64,000 bases of DNA from Odoribacteraceae bacterium (lineage in GTDB: Bacteria > Bacteroidota > Bacteroidia > Bacteroidales > Marinifilaceae), in the NCBI GenBank assembly GCA_031276355.1, contig JAISNC010000028.1, forward strand, positions 1 to 64,000, given 5' to 3'. The notes below the pieces were generated by a model. That model was not told the DNA's origin. It saw only the letters and a program-made list of their open reading frames with translations, and ran no database searches. A program made the translations under genes and the position numbers. This document shows, piece after piece, positions 45,439-53,873 of this stretch (positions are counted from its first letter, which is position 1; each line of letters starts with the position of its first letter).

Positions 45439-46733
45439 GGGGGGCGGCCATAGAATACCGCCCGCTCGAGGAGATCAAGCTCTTCCAGGAAGAGAAGCTG
45501 CGGGAAGCGATCGCCTACCTGGCCCTCCGCTCGCCCTTTTACCGGCGCCTCTTCCGCGAGCACCGCGTCGACCCGGGCGCGATCCGGCGGATAGAAGACC
45601 TGCGTCGCCTTCCCTTCACCGGGAAGGAGAGCCTCCAGCGGTACAACGACGATTTCCTGTGCGTCCCGCGCGAGCGGGTGATCGACTACATCACCACCTC
45701 CGGGACGCTGGGCGACCCCGTGACCTTCGCCATGACCGACAAGGACCTGGATCGCCTGGCCTACAACGAGAAACTCTCGTTCCTGTGCACCGGCACGCGG
45801 CCCGGCGACGTCGTCCAGTTGATGACGACCCTCGACAAGCGTTTCATGGCGGGGTTGGCCTATTTCCTCGGCCTGCGCGCGCTGGGTGCCGGCATCATCC
45901 GCGTCGGTAACGGCATCCCCGAGTTGCAGTGGGACACGATCCGCCGCGTGCGCCCCGACACGATCATGTGCGTCCCCTCGTTCATCCTCCACGTGATCAA
46001 GTACGCGGAGGAGCACGGCATCGACTACCGCGCTTCCAGTGTCAAGAAAGCGGTTTGCATCGGCGAGGGGCTACGGGAGGCCGATTTCTCGCTCAACCTG
46101 CTGGGACAACGCGTCAAGGAGAAGTGGGACATCGCGCTCTACTCGACCTACGCCTCGACGGAGATGGCCACCACGTTCGCCGAGTGCGAGCACGGGCGCG
46201 GGGGGCACCACCACCCGGAACTGATCATCTGCGAGCTGGTGGACGAGCGCGGGAATCCCGTCGCGGAGGGGGAGGTGGGCGAGCTGGTGGTCACCACGCT
46301 GGGCGTCGAGGGGATGCCCCTGCTGCGCTTCAAGACGGGCGACCTGGTGAGCATGCACCTCGACCCCTGTCCCTGCGGGCGCACCTCCGCGCGCGTCAGC
46401 CCGGTGGTGGGGCGCACCGGTCACGCGATCAAGTTCAAGGGGACGACTCTCTATCCCCCCGCCCTCTTCGACGTGCTCGACAACGCGCCCCACGTCGAGA
46501 ATTACCTCGTCGAGGTGGATCGCGACGACAACGGCAACGACTGCGTCACCGTCCGCGTGGGGTTGCGCTCGCTCCCGGTCGACGATGTCGTGAAGGAGTT
46601 GAAGGATCGTTTCCGCGCGAAGGTGCGCGTGGCCCCCGATATCGTCACCTGCCCGGTGGAGGAGATCCGCCGCGCGAACTTCCCCGCCATGAGCCGCAAG
46701 CCGGTGAAATTCATCGATAAACGCGAGAGGTAG
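45435..46733 (+). CDS. Phenylacetate-CoA ligase-like (PaaK family) adenylating enzyme
   Basis: AMP-forming acyl-CoA ligase family, 432 residues, cytoplasmic. The phosphate-binding loop ITTSGTLGDPVTF lies near residue 75. The acyl-adenylate segment YSTYASTEMATTF lies near 237, and KTGDLVSM, a conserved aspartate motif, near 300. CPCGRT is characteristic of PaaK-like enzymes. The C-terminal domain carries the probable catalytic lysine in MSRKPVKFID. Members activate aromatic or other carboxylic acids as CoA thioesters or load them on a carrier. Here the substrate is unknown, but genes for a flavoenzyme and an acyltransferase suggest a lipid or polyene-like product. Confidence 0.83.
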   Translation: MRGAAIEYRPLEEIKLFQEEKLREAIAYLALRSPFYRRLFREHRVDPGAIRRIEDLRRLPFTGKESLQRYNDDFLCVPRERVIDYITTSGTLGDPVTFAMTDKDLDRLAYNEKLSFLCTGTRPGDVVQLMTTLDKRFMAGLAYFLGLRALGAGIIRVGNGIPELQWDTIRRVRPDTIMCVPSFILHVIKYAEEHGIDYRASSVKKAVCIGEGLREADFSLNLLGQRVKEKWDIALYSTYASTEMATTFAECEHGRGGHHHPELIICELVDERGNPVAEGEVGELVVTTLGVEGMPLLRFKTGDLVSMHLDPCPCGRTSARVSPVVGRTGHAIKFKGTTLYPPALFDVLDNAPHVENYLVEVDRDDNGNDCVTVRVGLRSLPVDDVVKELKDRFRAKVRVAPDIVTCPVEEIRRANFPAMSRKPVKFIDKRER

Positions 46734-46736
46734 GGC

Positions 46737-47888
46737 ATGGAAGGCGACCCGTTCGATGACTTGCGGCCCTACCGCGACGCGGAGATCGCGCCCGCCATGC
46801 GCCGCGTGGTCGGCGATCCCCTTTTCCCCGCCCTCTCCTCGTTCGTCTACCCGGGGCGCGACGTGGAGGAGGTGAAGGCGATGATACGGGGCTACACCAC
46901 GGTCGACCAGTTCCAGGCCGGGGCCATGAGCGCGTTCGTGGAACGGGTGATCGCCCGCTCCATCAGTCGCTTCTCGTGCACCGGCCTCGACGGGCTGGAT
47001 CCCGGCGAGCGCTACCTTTTCGTCTCCAACCACCGGGACATCGTGCTGGACTCCTCCCTGCTCCAGTACGCCCTCCACCGGGCGGGGCACCGTACCACCG
47101 AGATCTCCTTCGGCAGCAACCTGATGACCTCCCCGCTCGCGGTCGACATCGGCAAGTCGAACAAGATGTTCACGCTCCTGCGCGGCGGTAACGCGCGGGA
47201 GCTTCCCGCCCGCTCGCGGCACCTATCGGCCTACATCCGCCACGCGCTCCTCGAGAAGCGCGAGTCGGTGTGGATCGCGCAACGCAACGGACGCGCGAAG
47301 GACGGCCGCGACGTCACGGAACGGGGGATCATCAAGATGTTCCGCATGAGCGCCCCCGGCGACCCGGTCGACGCGCTGGCGGCCCTGCGGGTCGTCCCCG
47401 TCTCCGTCTCCTACCAGTGGGAACCGTGCGACGCGCTGAAGGCCATGGAGGTCTATCGCTTCTCCCGCGCGGGGAGCTACACCAAGCGGCCCGGGGAGGA
47501 TCTCGAGAGCATCCTCGCCGGCATCACGCGACCCAAGGGGGAGGTGCACCTCCACGCGGGGACGCCGCTGTCGCGGGACGCGCTGGCCCCGCTCGCCGCC
47601 CTGCCGGGCAACGCGTTTAACGCGCGGGTGGCCGCCCTGGTGGACGAGCAGGTGACCGGGAACTACCGCCTGACGTGCAACAATTACATCGCCCACGACC
47701 TGCGCTCCTCCTCCGGGCGGCACGCGGGGCGCTACACGCCGGGCGAACGGGAGGCGTTCATCCGGCACTACCGCGCGGCCCTCCCCGCCGGCGTAGAGGA
47801 CAGGGCGCTCCTCGAGGACATCTTCCTGGGGATATACGCCAACCCCGTCGACGCGCGGGAAAGGCTGGAACGCGGGCGGGATACGTAG
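46737..47888 (+). CDS. PlsC-like acyltransferase
   Basis: A 383-residue glycerol-phosphate acyltransferase-like protein. The catalytic block SNHRDIVLDSSLLQYAL (about 101-115) carries His and Asp, with one residue more between them than the usual HxxxxD. ESVWIAQRNGRAKDGRDVTERGIIKMF (about 180-206) resembles the second block with the arginine-binding motif. The N-terminal segment (about 1-80) is helical. It probably transfers an acyl group to a lipid acceptor on the inner membrane. It is 3 nt after the ligase gene, and its TAG stop is also the first three bases of a TAGGGGCG palindrome. Confidence 0.78.
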   Translation: MEGDPFDDLRPYRDAEIAPAMRRVVGDPLFPALSSFVYPGRDVEEVKAMIRGYTTVDQFQAGAMSAFVERVIARSISRFSCTGLDGLDPGERYLFVSNHRDIVLDSSLLQYALHRAGHRTTEISFGSNLMTSPLAVDIGKSNKMFTLLRGGNARELPARSRHLSAYIRHALLEKRESVWIAQRNGRAKDGRDVTERGIIKMFRMSAPGDPVDALAALRVVPVSVSYQWEPCDALKAMEVYRFSRAGSYTKRPGEDLESILAGITRPKGEVHLHAGTPLSRDALAPLAALPGNAFNARVAALVDEQVTGNYRLTCNNYIAHDLRSSSGRHAGRYTPGEREAFIRHYRAALPAGVEDRALLEDIFLGIYANPVDARERLERGRDT

Positions 47889-47909
47889 GGGCGAAAAACC
47901 TTTCGCCCG
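47886..47909. repeat. Short palindrome TAGGGGCGAAAAACC.., copy 1
   Basis: GGGCGAAA pairs with TTTCGCCC around a 4-nt loop, with TA(G) at the left edge. The same unit (one base different in the loop, longer stem) occurs at 62210-62234. Its left end overlaps the acyltransferase stop codon. Confidence 0.75.
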
Positions 47910-47976
47910 CGCCGCTCACGCGGGCGACCCCGCGACCTCCCGCGGGTCAAAGATATTCCTTAAAAAACGGCCGTCG

Positions 47977-48001
47977 CGGGCGAGTAAGCCCGTTTTTTTT
48001 T
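47977..48001 (+). terminator. Terminator of the five-gene operon
   Basis: A 5-bp stem CGGGC/GCCCG with a 6-nt loop is followed by nine T residues, just before the antiporter start. The stem is short, but an upstream AAAAAACGG can pair with CCGTTTTTT in an alternative fold. Confidence 0.75.
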
Positions 48002-48027
48002 AAATTCGCGTGAGATAATTCAAGATC

Positions 48028-50163
48028 ATGGGAAACGCATTCATGTCAGTCGTGACGTTGCCGCTGGACAACCCGGTGCTGATATTCGCCATCCTGCTGT
48101 TCGTCATCTTGCTGGTGCCGATCGCGCTGCAGTCGTTCAAGATCCCGGACGTCATCGGGTTGATCGCGGCGGGCGCGTTGCTCGGCCCGCGCGGGTTCCA
48201 CGTGATGGAGCGGGACAGCAGCATCGTGCTTTTCGGGACGGTGGGGTTGTTGTACATCATGTTCCTGGCGGGGCTGGAGGTCAACATGGCCGATTTCAAG
48301 AAGAATAGCGCGAAGGGATTCATCTTCGGGATGTTCACCTTCTGGATCCCGGCGTTGCTGGGGATCTTCGCCGGGCGTTGCCTGCTGGGTTTCTCGTGGG
48401 GTGCCTCGATCTTGCTGGCGAGCATGTTCGCCTCCAACACGCTGCTGACGTACCCCATCGCGAGCAAGTACGGGGTGACGAAGAACCGGTCGGTGACGAT
48501 CGCGGTGATGGGGGCGGTCGTCACGTGCGTCCTTGCGTTGCTGGTGCTGGCCGTCGCCACGGGGATGTCGACGGGGGAGCTGGGCCAGTTCTTCTGGTGG
48601 CGCCTGGGCCTCTCCACGTTGCTGGCCTGCGCGGGGATCATCTTCTTGTTCCCCGTTTGCACTCGCTGGTTCTTCAAGCGTTACGACGACAAGGTGCTCC
48701 AGTACATCTTCGTGCTGGGGTTGCTGTTCCTGGCCTCGTTCCTGGCCGAGGTGGCGGGGCTGGCGGCGGTGATCGGCTCGTTCCTGGCCGGGCTGTCGTT
48801 GAACAAGTTGATCCCGAACACGTCGGCGTTGATGAACCGCATCGAGTTCGTGGGGAACGCCCTCTTCATCCCGCTCTTTCTGGTGGGGGTGGGGATGCTG
48901 GTCGATTACCGGGTCTTCGCCGGCGACTGGAACACGCTGTGCGTGGCCGCGGTGATGACCGTGTTGGCCACCGCGTCGAAATTCGCGGCGGCGTGGCTGG
49001 CGCAGAAGAGCTTCCGTCTGACCGTCGCCGAACGGAACCTGGTCTTCGGGTTGAGCAACTCGCGGGTGGCCGCCACGCTGGCGGCCGTGATGGTGGGCTA
49101 CCAGGTGATCCTTCCCGACGGGAGCCGCCTGCTGGACGATAGCATCCTCAACGGCACGATCGTGATGATCCTGGGGACGTGCGTCATCGCGTCGTTCGTC
49201 ACGCGGCGGGGCGCGCGGGAGGTGGCCCTGGCCGACATGGCGGGGGAAGATATCGCGGCGGACGACACGGGGGAACGGGTGCTGATCCCGTTGAGCAACG
49301 TGACGAACGTGGAGGAACTGGTCAGCCTGGCCGTCTCCCTGAAGTCCGCCAGGGGGGAGTCGACGCTGGCGGCGCTACACGTGATTCGCTCGGATAACGC
49401 CGGCCCCCCGGCGGAGCGAGAGGCCGGCAAACTGCTGGAGGGCGCCGTGAAAACGGCCGCCGCGATGGACGCGGCGTTGACCCCGTTGACGCGCTACGAT
49501 TACGACGTGGCGAACGGGATCAAGCACGCGGTGAAGGAGCAGAAGATCACGGACCTCGTGCTGGGATTGAGTGGCGAGCGAGAGATCACGGACTCGTTCC
49601 TGGGGCGATTGATCGACAAGGTGCTGGCGAAATGCGCCGCGACGACCTTGATCTACCGGCCGGTACAGCCCCTGTCCACCGTGAGGCGTTACGTCGTGCT
49701 GATCCCCCACCACGCCGAGAAGGAGGTGGGCTTCCCCTACTGGCTGCTCCGGGTGTGGAACCTGGCCCGGAACCTGGGCAACAAGATGATCTTCTACGCC
49801 GGCCCCGTCACGCTCGGCGTGTTGCGGGAGATTCACGCCCGCCACCCGATCCACGCCGAGTTCAACGATTTGCCGGGGCGGGACGATTTCTTGATCGTCT
49901 CCCGCGAGGTGAAGGGGGACGACGGGCTGGTGATCGTCATGAGCCGCCGGAACTACCCGTCGTACGCCCGGGACATGGCCGCGCTCCCCGCGTGGCTGAA
50001 TAAACATTTCAGCCGCAATAACTGCCTGCTGATTTACCCCGTGCAGATAGGCGTGGGGGAGGAAGGGATGGGCTTCGTTCACCTCGTGCCCCGCCTGGAG
50101 GCGTTCGAGAACCTGGACGGGATGAGCCGGGTACTCCGGGAATTGTTCCGTAAAAACAAATGA
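48028..50163 (+). CDS. Kef-type cation:proton antiporter with cytoplasmic Usp-like domain
   Basis: Inner-membrane CPA2-family antiporter exchanging a monovalent cation for protons. It has 711 residues. About twelve hydrophobic helices cover residues 10-400; the N-terminus contains IPDVIGLIAAGALLGPRGFHVM and GLLYIMFLAGLEVNM, and a later segment contains FGLSNSRVAATLAAVMVGY. The C-terminal part (about 420-700) is soluble and resembles universal stress protein domains (RVLIPLSNVTNVEELVSLAVSL, then ITDLVLGLSGEREITDS). There is no RCK/KTN nucleotide-binding domain. Its stop overlaps the next ORF (ATGA), so the pair is coupled. Confidence 0.88.
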   Translation: MGNAFMSVVTLPLDNPVLIFAILLFVILLVPIALQSFKIPDVIGLIAAGALLGPRGFHVMERDSSIVLFGTVGLLYIMFLAGLEVNMADFKKNSAKGFIFGMFTFWIPALLGIFAGRCLLGFSWGASILLASMFASNTLLTYPIASKYGVTKNRSVTIAVMGAVVTCVLALLVLAVATGMSTGELGQFFWWRLGLSTLLACAGIIFLFPVCTRWFFKRYDDKVLQYIFVLGLLFLASFLAEVAGLAAVIGSFLAGLSLNKLIPNTSALMNRIEFVGNALFIPLFLVGVGMLVDYRVFAGDWNTLCVAAVMTVLATASKFAAAWLAQKSFRLTVAERNLVFGLSNSRVAATLAAVMVGYQVILPDGSRLLDDSILNGTIVMILGTCVIASFVTRRGAREVALADMAGEDIAADDTGERVLIPLSNVTNVEELVSLAVSLKSARGESTLAALHVIRSDNAGPPAEREAGKLLEGAVKTAAAMDAALTPLTRYDYDVANGIKHAVKEQKITDLVLGLSGEREITDSFLGRLIDKVLAKCAATTLIYRPVQPLSTVRRYVVLIPHHAEKEVGFPYWLLRVWNLARNLGNKMIFYAGPVTLGVLREIHARHPIHAEFNDLPGRDDFLIVSREVKGDDGLVIVMSRRNYPSYARDMAALPAWLNKHFSRNNCLLIYPVQIGVGEEGMGFVHLVPRLEAFENLDGMSRVLRELFRKNK

Positions 50164-52790
50164 ACATGAAAAGATCGCTGTTACTGTTGTTACCCGCGAC
50201 CGGCTTGTCGATCGCGTGGATGGCCACCTCGTTCGAGAAGGACGTGCTGGCCAAGTTCACGGCGCACGTGTACGCCATCCCGCACGAGAAACTATACATG
50301 CACACGGACAAGAGCGTTTACGTGACCGGGGAGAAGGTCTGGTTCCGGGCCTACCTCGTGAACGCGCGGGATCACGCCCCCGGCGGGGTGTATAGCCGTT
50401 TCATCTACGCCGACCTGGTGGACCAGCGGGATTCGCTGGTCGCGCGGGTGAAGGTGGCGGGACGGGGGGACACCGCTTGCTTCCACGGCTACCTCCCCCT
50501 CCCGCGATCGTTGCCCCAGGGGAACTATTGCCTGCGCGGGTATAGCTATTACATGCAAAACGACGGGGATGACTTCTTGTTCAAGAAACAAATACGCGTG
50601 ATCAACCCGCGGGACTCCCGCGTGAGGACGGAGGTCGCTTACCGCGCGGGGCAAGCCGGCAACCACGTCATGGCGGTGCGCTTCTTGGACGTGTCGGGTG
50701 CCCCTTACTCCAGGGCTTTCTTGACCCACGAGGCGCGCGCGGACGGGAGAGAACCCCGTGTCAAGACAACCCGCGCCGACGAGAACGGGGAAGTGATCAT
50801 CCGCGTCGACACGGCGGTAAAACACGTCAAGTTCGGTTTCCTGGACGGCAAGCCCTTCTCTTTCACGCGTCACCTCTACCTCCCCCGGTTGAACCGGGAC
50901 GCGGACGTGCAGTTTTTCCCGGAGGGAGGGACGTTGTTGGTGGGAAACTGGCAAAACGTCGCCTTCAAGGCGGTCGGCACCGACGGCATGCCGGTGAACG
51001 TCGAGGGGGAACTCTACCAGGACTCGACGCTCATCGCCACCTTCGCCTCCCGGCACGACGGGATGGGGGTGTTCCGCGTGCCGGTCTCTCCCGGCCACCG
51101 TTTTTCGGTGGTGACGCGCTTGCCCTCGGGCGAGGAGCGACACCACGACCTGCCCGTGCCGTCACCGGTGGGATTCGGCCTCACCGTCAAGACGAGCGGC
51201 GATTCGCTGCTTTACCGCGTCCTCAAGGGAGAGCAAGCGCTCTTCCCGGGTGACCTCTATCTCTTCGTCCACTCCGCCGGCCGCGTGATGGCCCTCGAGC
51301 GCGTGAATCGCCTTTACACGGGGAAGATGGCCCTGGCGCCCTTCCCGGAGGGGATCGCTCACCTGTTGCTGGTCGACGGGCAGGGGGCGGTCTATAGCGA
51401 GCGCCTTCTCTTCGTGCGGCAACGGGAACGCCCGCGGGTGAAGATCGTGCCGGACAGGAGCGCGTACGCAACCCGCGACCGGGTGACGCTGGACATCGGC
51501 TTTGAGCCCGCCCTCGAGGGGACGGAACGAGGCTCCTTTTCCATCACCGTGACGGATGATAGTCAAGTGCCCGTGGACACCACCGGGGATCATATCCTGT
51601 CCCATTTGCTGCTGACGTCCGAGTTGAAAGGCCATATCCACGCCCCCGCGTACTATTTTTCCGGTGCCCCGGGAGCGGACGAGGCCCTCGACCTGGTCAT
51701 GATGACGCACGGGTGGAGGCGTTTTGACTTCCCCGCGATCATGCGGGGGGAGATCGCCAGGCCCTATCCCATCGAGCGGGGCCAAGTGGTGTCGGGCAAG
51801 GTCGACAACTTGTGGGGGAAACGGTCGAAGGCAGCCAACGTCATCTTGCTCTCCACGAGCGGCATCGTGCGGATGGGCGAGACGGACGACGCGGGCCACT
51901 TCTCGATAGACGTCGCTTTCCCGGACAGCACCCGGTTCGTGCTGCAAGCGTTGAGCGAGAAAGGGCGCCGGGGCGTTGCCGTTACCATTGACAAGGACGC
52001 GTTCCTCCCCCCGCGCTACACGTTACCCCGCACCCTGGAAGCGCGCCGGGAAGAGGAGGCGTTCTTTCGCGCGCACGGCCAAAACTACTACTACGAGCAG
52101 GGCGAGAAAATCTACCTCCTTGACGAGGTGACCGTCACGCGTCGCCGCCAGCGGGAATACCGCTCTTTTTACGACCGGCAAGCCCGCTATTACGCGGACT
52201 CGGCCGCCATCGCGGAGGTACGTGGCGCCAGCGTCCCGGGGATCATCCAGCAGCTATTCCCCGGCGTGTTGCTGGAACGGGACGATGAAGGAGAGGAGTA
52301 TTTCTCCTATTTTGATCGCAGGTTATACCTGTTGGCCAACGATTTTGAAGAGCGGATGGAGTTCTTCCACGCGTTGCACCCGGACGCGCTGTTGAGCATC
52401 TCGATGCTTGACGGGCAACAGGGGCGCATGTATTTCGGGGAACAGGGCGCGGGCGGCGTGATTAACGTCTCCTACAAGTTCGGCTTTACCCCGGCTTCCC
52501 CCGGCCGGCCCAATATCGTCCCCTTCACGTTACTGGGCTACCAGAAGGCGGACCAGTTTTACGTCCCGAAGTACGACATCGACTCCGTCCGGACGGCCAG
52601 AGGGCATGACTCCCGCCGGACGATCTACTGGAATCCCGTGGTGAACCTCTCGCCCGGGAAACGGGGCGAACAACTCTCTTTTTACACCGCCGACACGCCA
52701 GGACGTTACTCCGTGCTCCTGGAGGGGATCACCGCCGGGGGCAGGATATGCCGGGAACGTCACGCCCTGATCGTGAAAACGAGACGGTAA
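50160..52790 (+). CDS. Large exported protein with MG2-like and TonB-plug-like regions
   Basis: An 876-residue exported protein. A signal-like N-terminus (MKRSLLLLLPATGLSIAWMATS) precedes HEKLYMHTDKSVYVTGEKVWFRAYLV, the alpha-2-macroglobulin MG2-like start common in Bacteroidota surface proteins. Beta-rich modules follow to about residue 600. Near 640-790 is a region like a TonB receptor plug: EVTVTRRRQREYRSFYDR, ASVPGIIQQLFPGVLLER and GEQGAGGVINVSYKF. There is no barrel. It overlaps the antiporter gene by 4 nt. A role in envelope integrity or surface transport is possible but unproven. Confidence 0.75.
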   Translation: MNMKRSLLLLLPATGLSIAWMATSFEKDVLAKFTAHVYAIPHEKLYMHTDKSVYVTGEKVWFRAYLVNARDHAPGGVYSRFIYADLVDQRDSLVARVKVAGRGDTACFHGYLPLPRSLPQGNYCLRGYSYYMQNDGDDFLFKKQIRVINPRDSRVRTEVAYRAGQAGNHVMAVRFLDVSGAPYSRAFLTHEARADGREPRVKTTRADENGEVIIRVDTAVKHVKFGFLDGKPFSFTRHLYLPRLNRDADVQFFPEGGTLLVGNWQNVAFKAVGTDGMPVNVEGELYQDSTLIATFASRHDGMGVFRVPVSPGHRFSVVTRLPSGEERHHDLPVPSPVGFGLTVKTSGDSLLYRVLKGEQALFPGDLYLFVHSAGRVMALERVNRLYTGKMALAPFPEGIAHLLLVDGQGAVYSERLLFVRQRERPRVKIVPDRSAYATRDRVTLDIGFEPALEGTERGSFSITVTDDSQVPVDTTGDHILSHLLLTSELKGHIHAPAYYFSGAPGADEALDLVMMTHGWRRFDFPAIMRGEIARPYPIERGQVVSGKVDNLWGKRSKAANVILLSTSGIVRMGETDDAGHFSIDVAFPDSTRFVLQALSEKGRRGVAVTIDKDAFLPPRYTLPRTLEARREEEAFFRAHGQNYYYEQGEKIYLLDEVTVTRRRQREYRSFYDRQARYYADSAAIAEVRGASVPGIIQQLFPGVLLERDDEGEEYFSYFDRRLYLLANDFEERMEFFHALHPDALLSISMLDGQQGRMYFGEQGAGGVINVSYKFGFTPASPGRPNIVPFTLLGYQKADQFYVPKYDIDSVRTARGHDSRRTIYWNPVVNLSPGKRGEQLSFYTADTPGRYSVLLEGITAGGRICRERHALIVKTRR

Positions 52791-52835
52791 AACAAAGAGG
52801 ATAATACTTAATTTTCATGAAACGCTTCTCCCCCT

Positions 52836-52865
52836 TTTGTATTTGGCGAAAAAAATATACTTTTG
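52836..52865 (+). promoter_or_regulatory. Promoter of the tandem HTH genes
   Basis: TTTG at 52836-52839, an 18-bp spacer and TACTTTTG at 52858-52865 match the Bacteroidota consensus. Transcription would start near 52872, about 31 nt before the ATG at 52903, separating the HTH genes from the MG2/plug gene. Confidence 0.8.
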
Positions 52866-52902
52866 CGCGCATGGAAAGTGCGTCCTTTTCTACCGATAAA
52901 AT

Positions 52903-53862
52903 ATGAAAGAAGAATTAAACAAAGAGTTAATAACCGCTATCGCGCAGTGCCTGCCGAGAGGGGAGAGCATGGTGAACTTGATCTCCGAGATCCTGTCCAT
53001 GGGAAAAGAGTCGGTGTATCGCAGGTTGCGGGGCGAGGTGTTGTTCACGTTCGAGGAGGTGGCCAAGCTCGCCCGGGGATTGAACATATCCATGGATAAC
53101 ATGATCGGCCTGAAAAGCATCAGGCGGGCCCTCTTCGACTTGAGCTTGATAAAGATGGATAACCTGTTCGACAAGTACTACGAGGTGTTAGACGGTTATA
53201 TAGAGATATTCAAGGTCTTGAAGCGAGATCCCGGGTCGAAAATCAAGCTGGCTTTTAATACATTCCCTTACATGTTCGTGACGCCTTACCCGACGCTCGC
53301 GCGGTTCCAGCTCTTCAGGTGGATCAACCAGATACGGGTGAACCAGAACCTGACCGCCTTCTCCGCGTTAGAGATGCCGGAACGGGTGCTGGATATCCAG
53401 CGAGCGTTCGTCAGCGAGATGTACGGTGCCGGGAGCACGCAGTACCTCATGGACGAGAGCATGTTCTCCTCGTTCGTGCAGCAAGTGCGCTATTTCGCCA
53501 AGCTCAGGCTGCTGAACAAGGAAGAGACCAGGCAGTTGCAACAGGAACTGCTCGCGTTGTTGAACGACCTGGAGGCGTTGTCCATCCGGGGATCTTTCGA
53601 GAACGGGAAAGAGGTACAGATCTACCTCTCCGATTTTGCCTTCAAGCTCTCTTCGGCCTACTTCGAGTGCCAGGATTTCGTGATGTGCGATCTCCTGCTC
53701 TACTCGATGAACAGGGTGCGTTCTTATAACGTGAAGTTGTGCCAGACTCAGAGTGACTGGATCGAATCGTTGAAACGCTACGCCACGTTGATTACCCAAA
53801 GCGGTGAGATACAGCGAGCGGATTATATGGAAAAACAGAGGGAATGTATCATGACTATTTGA
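52903..53862 (+). CDS. HTH-like regulator, first of a tandem pair
   Basis: A 319-residue protein with no signal peptide. The N-terminal 65 residues look like a helix-turn-helix domain: EILSMGKESVYRRLRGEVLFTFEEVAKLARGLNISMDNMIG. The remaining approximately 250 residues are helical with many aromatic and charged residues, possibly a sensing or oligomerisation domain. The following gene encodes a paralogue with the same layout. No metabolite or DNA target is known. I do not assign a named family beyond HTH regulator. Confidence 0.7.
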   Translation: MKEELNKELITAIAQCLPRGESMVNLISEILSMGKESVYRRLRGEVLFTFEEVAKLARGLNISMDNMIGLKSIRRALFDLSLIKMDNLFDKYYEVLDGYIEIFKVLKRDPGSKIKLAFNTFPYMFVTPYPTLARFQLFRWINQIRVNQNLTAFSALEMPERVLDIQRAFVSEMYGAGSTQYLMDESMFSSFVQQVRYFAKLRLLNKEETRQLQQELLALLNDLEALSIRGSFENGKEVQIYLSDFAFKLSSAYFECQDFVMCDLLLYSMNRVRSYNVKLCQTQSDWIESLKRYATLITQSGEIQRADYMEKQRECIMTI

Positions 53863-53873
53863 ACGAGAGCCGT

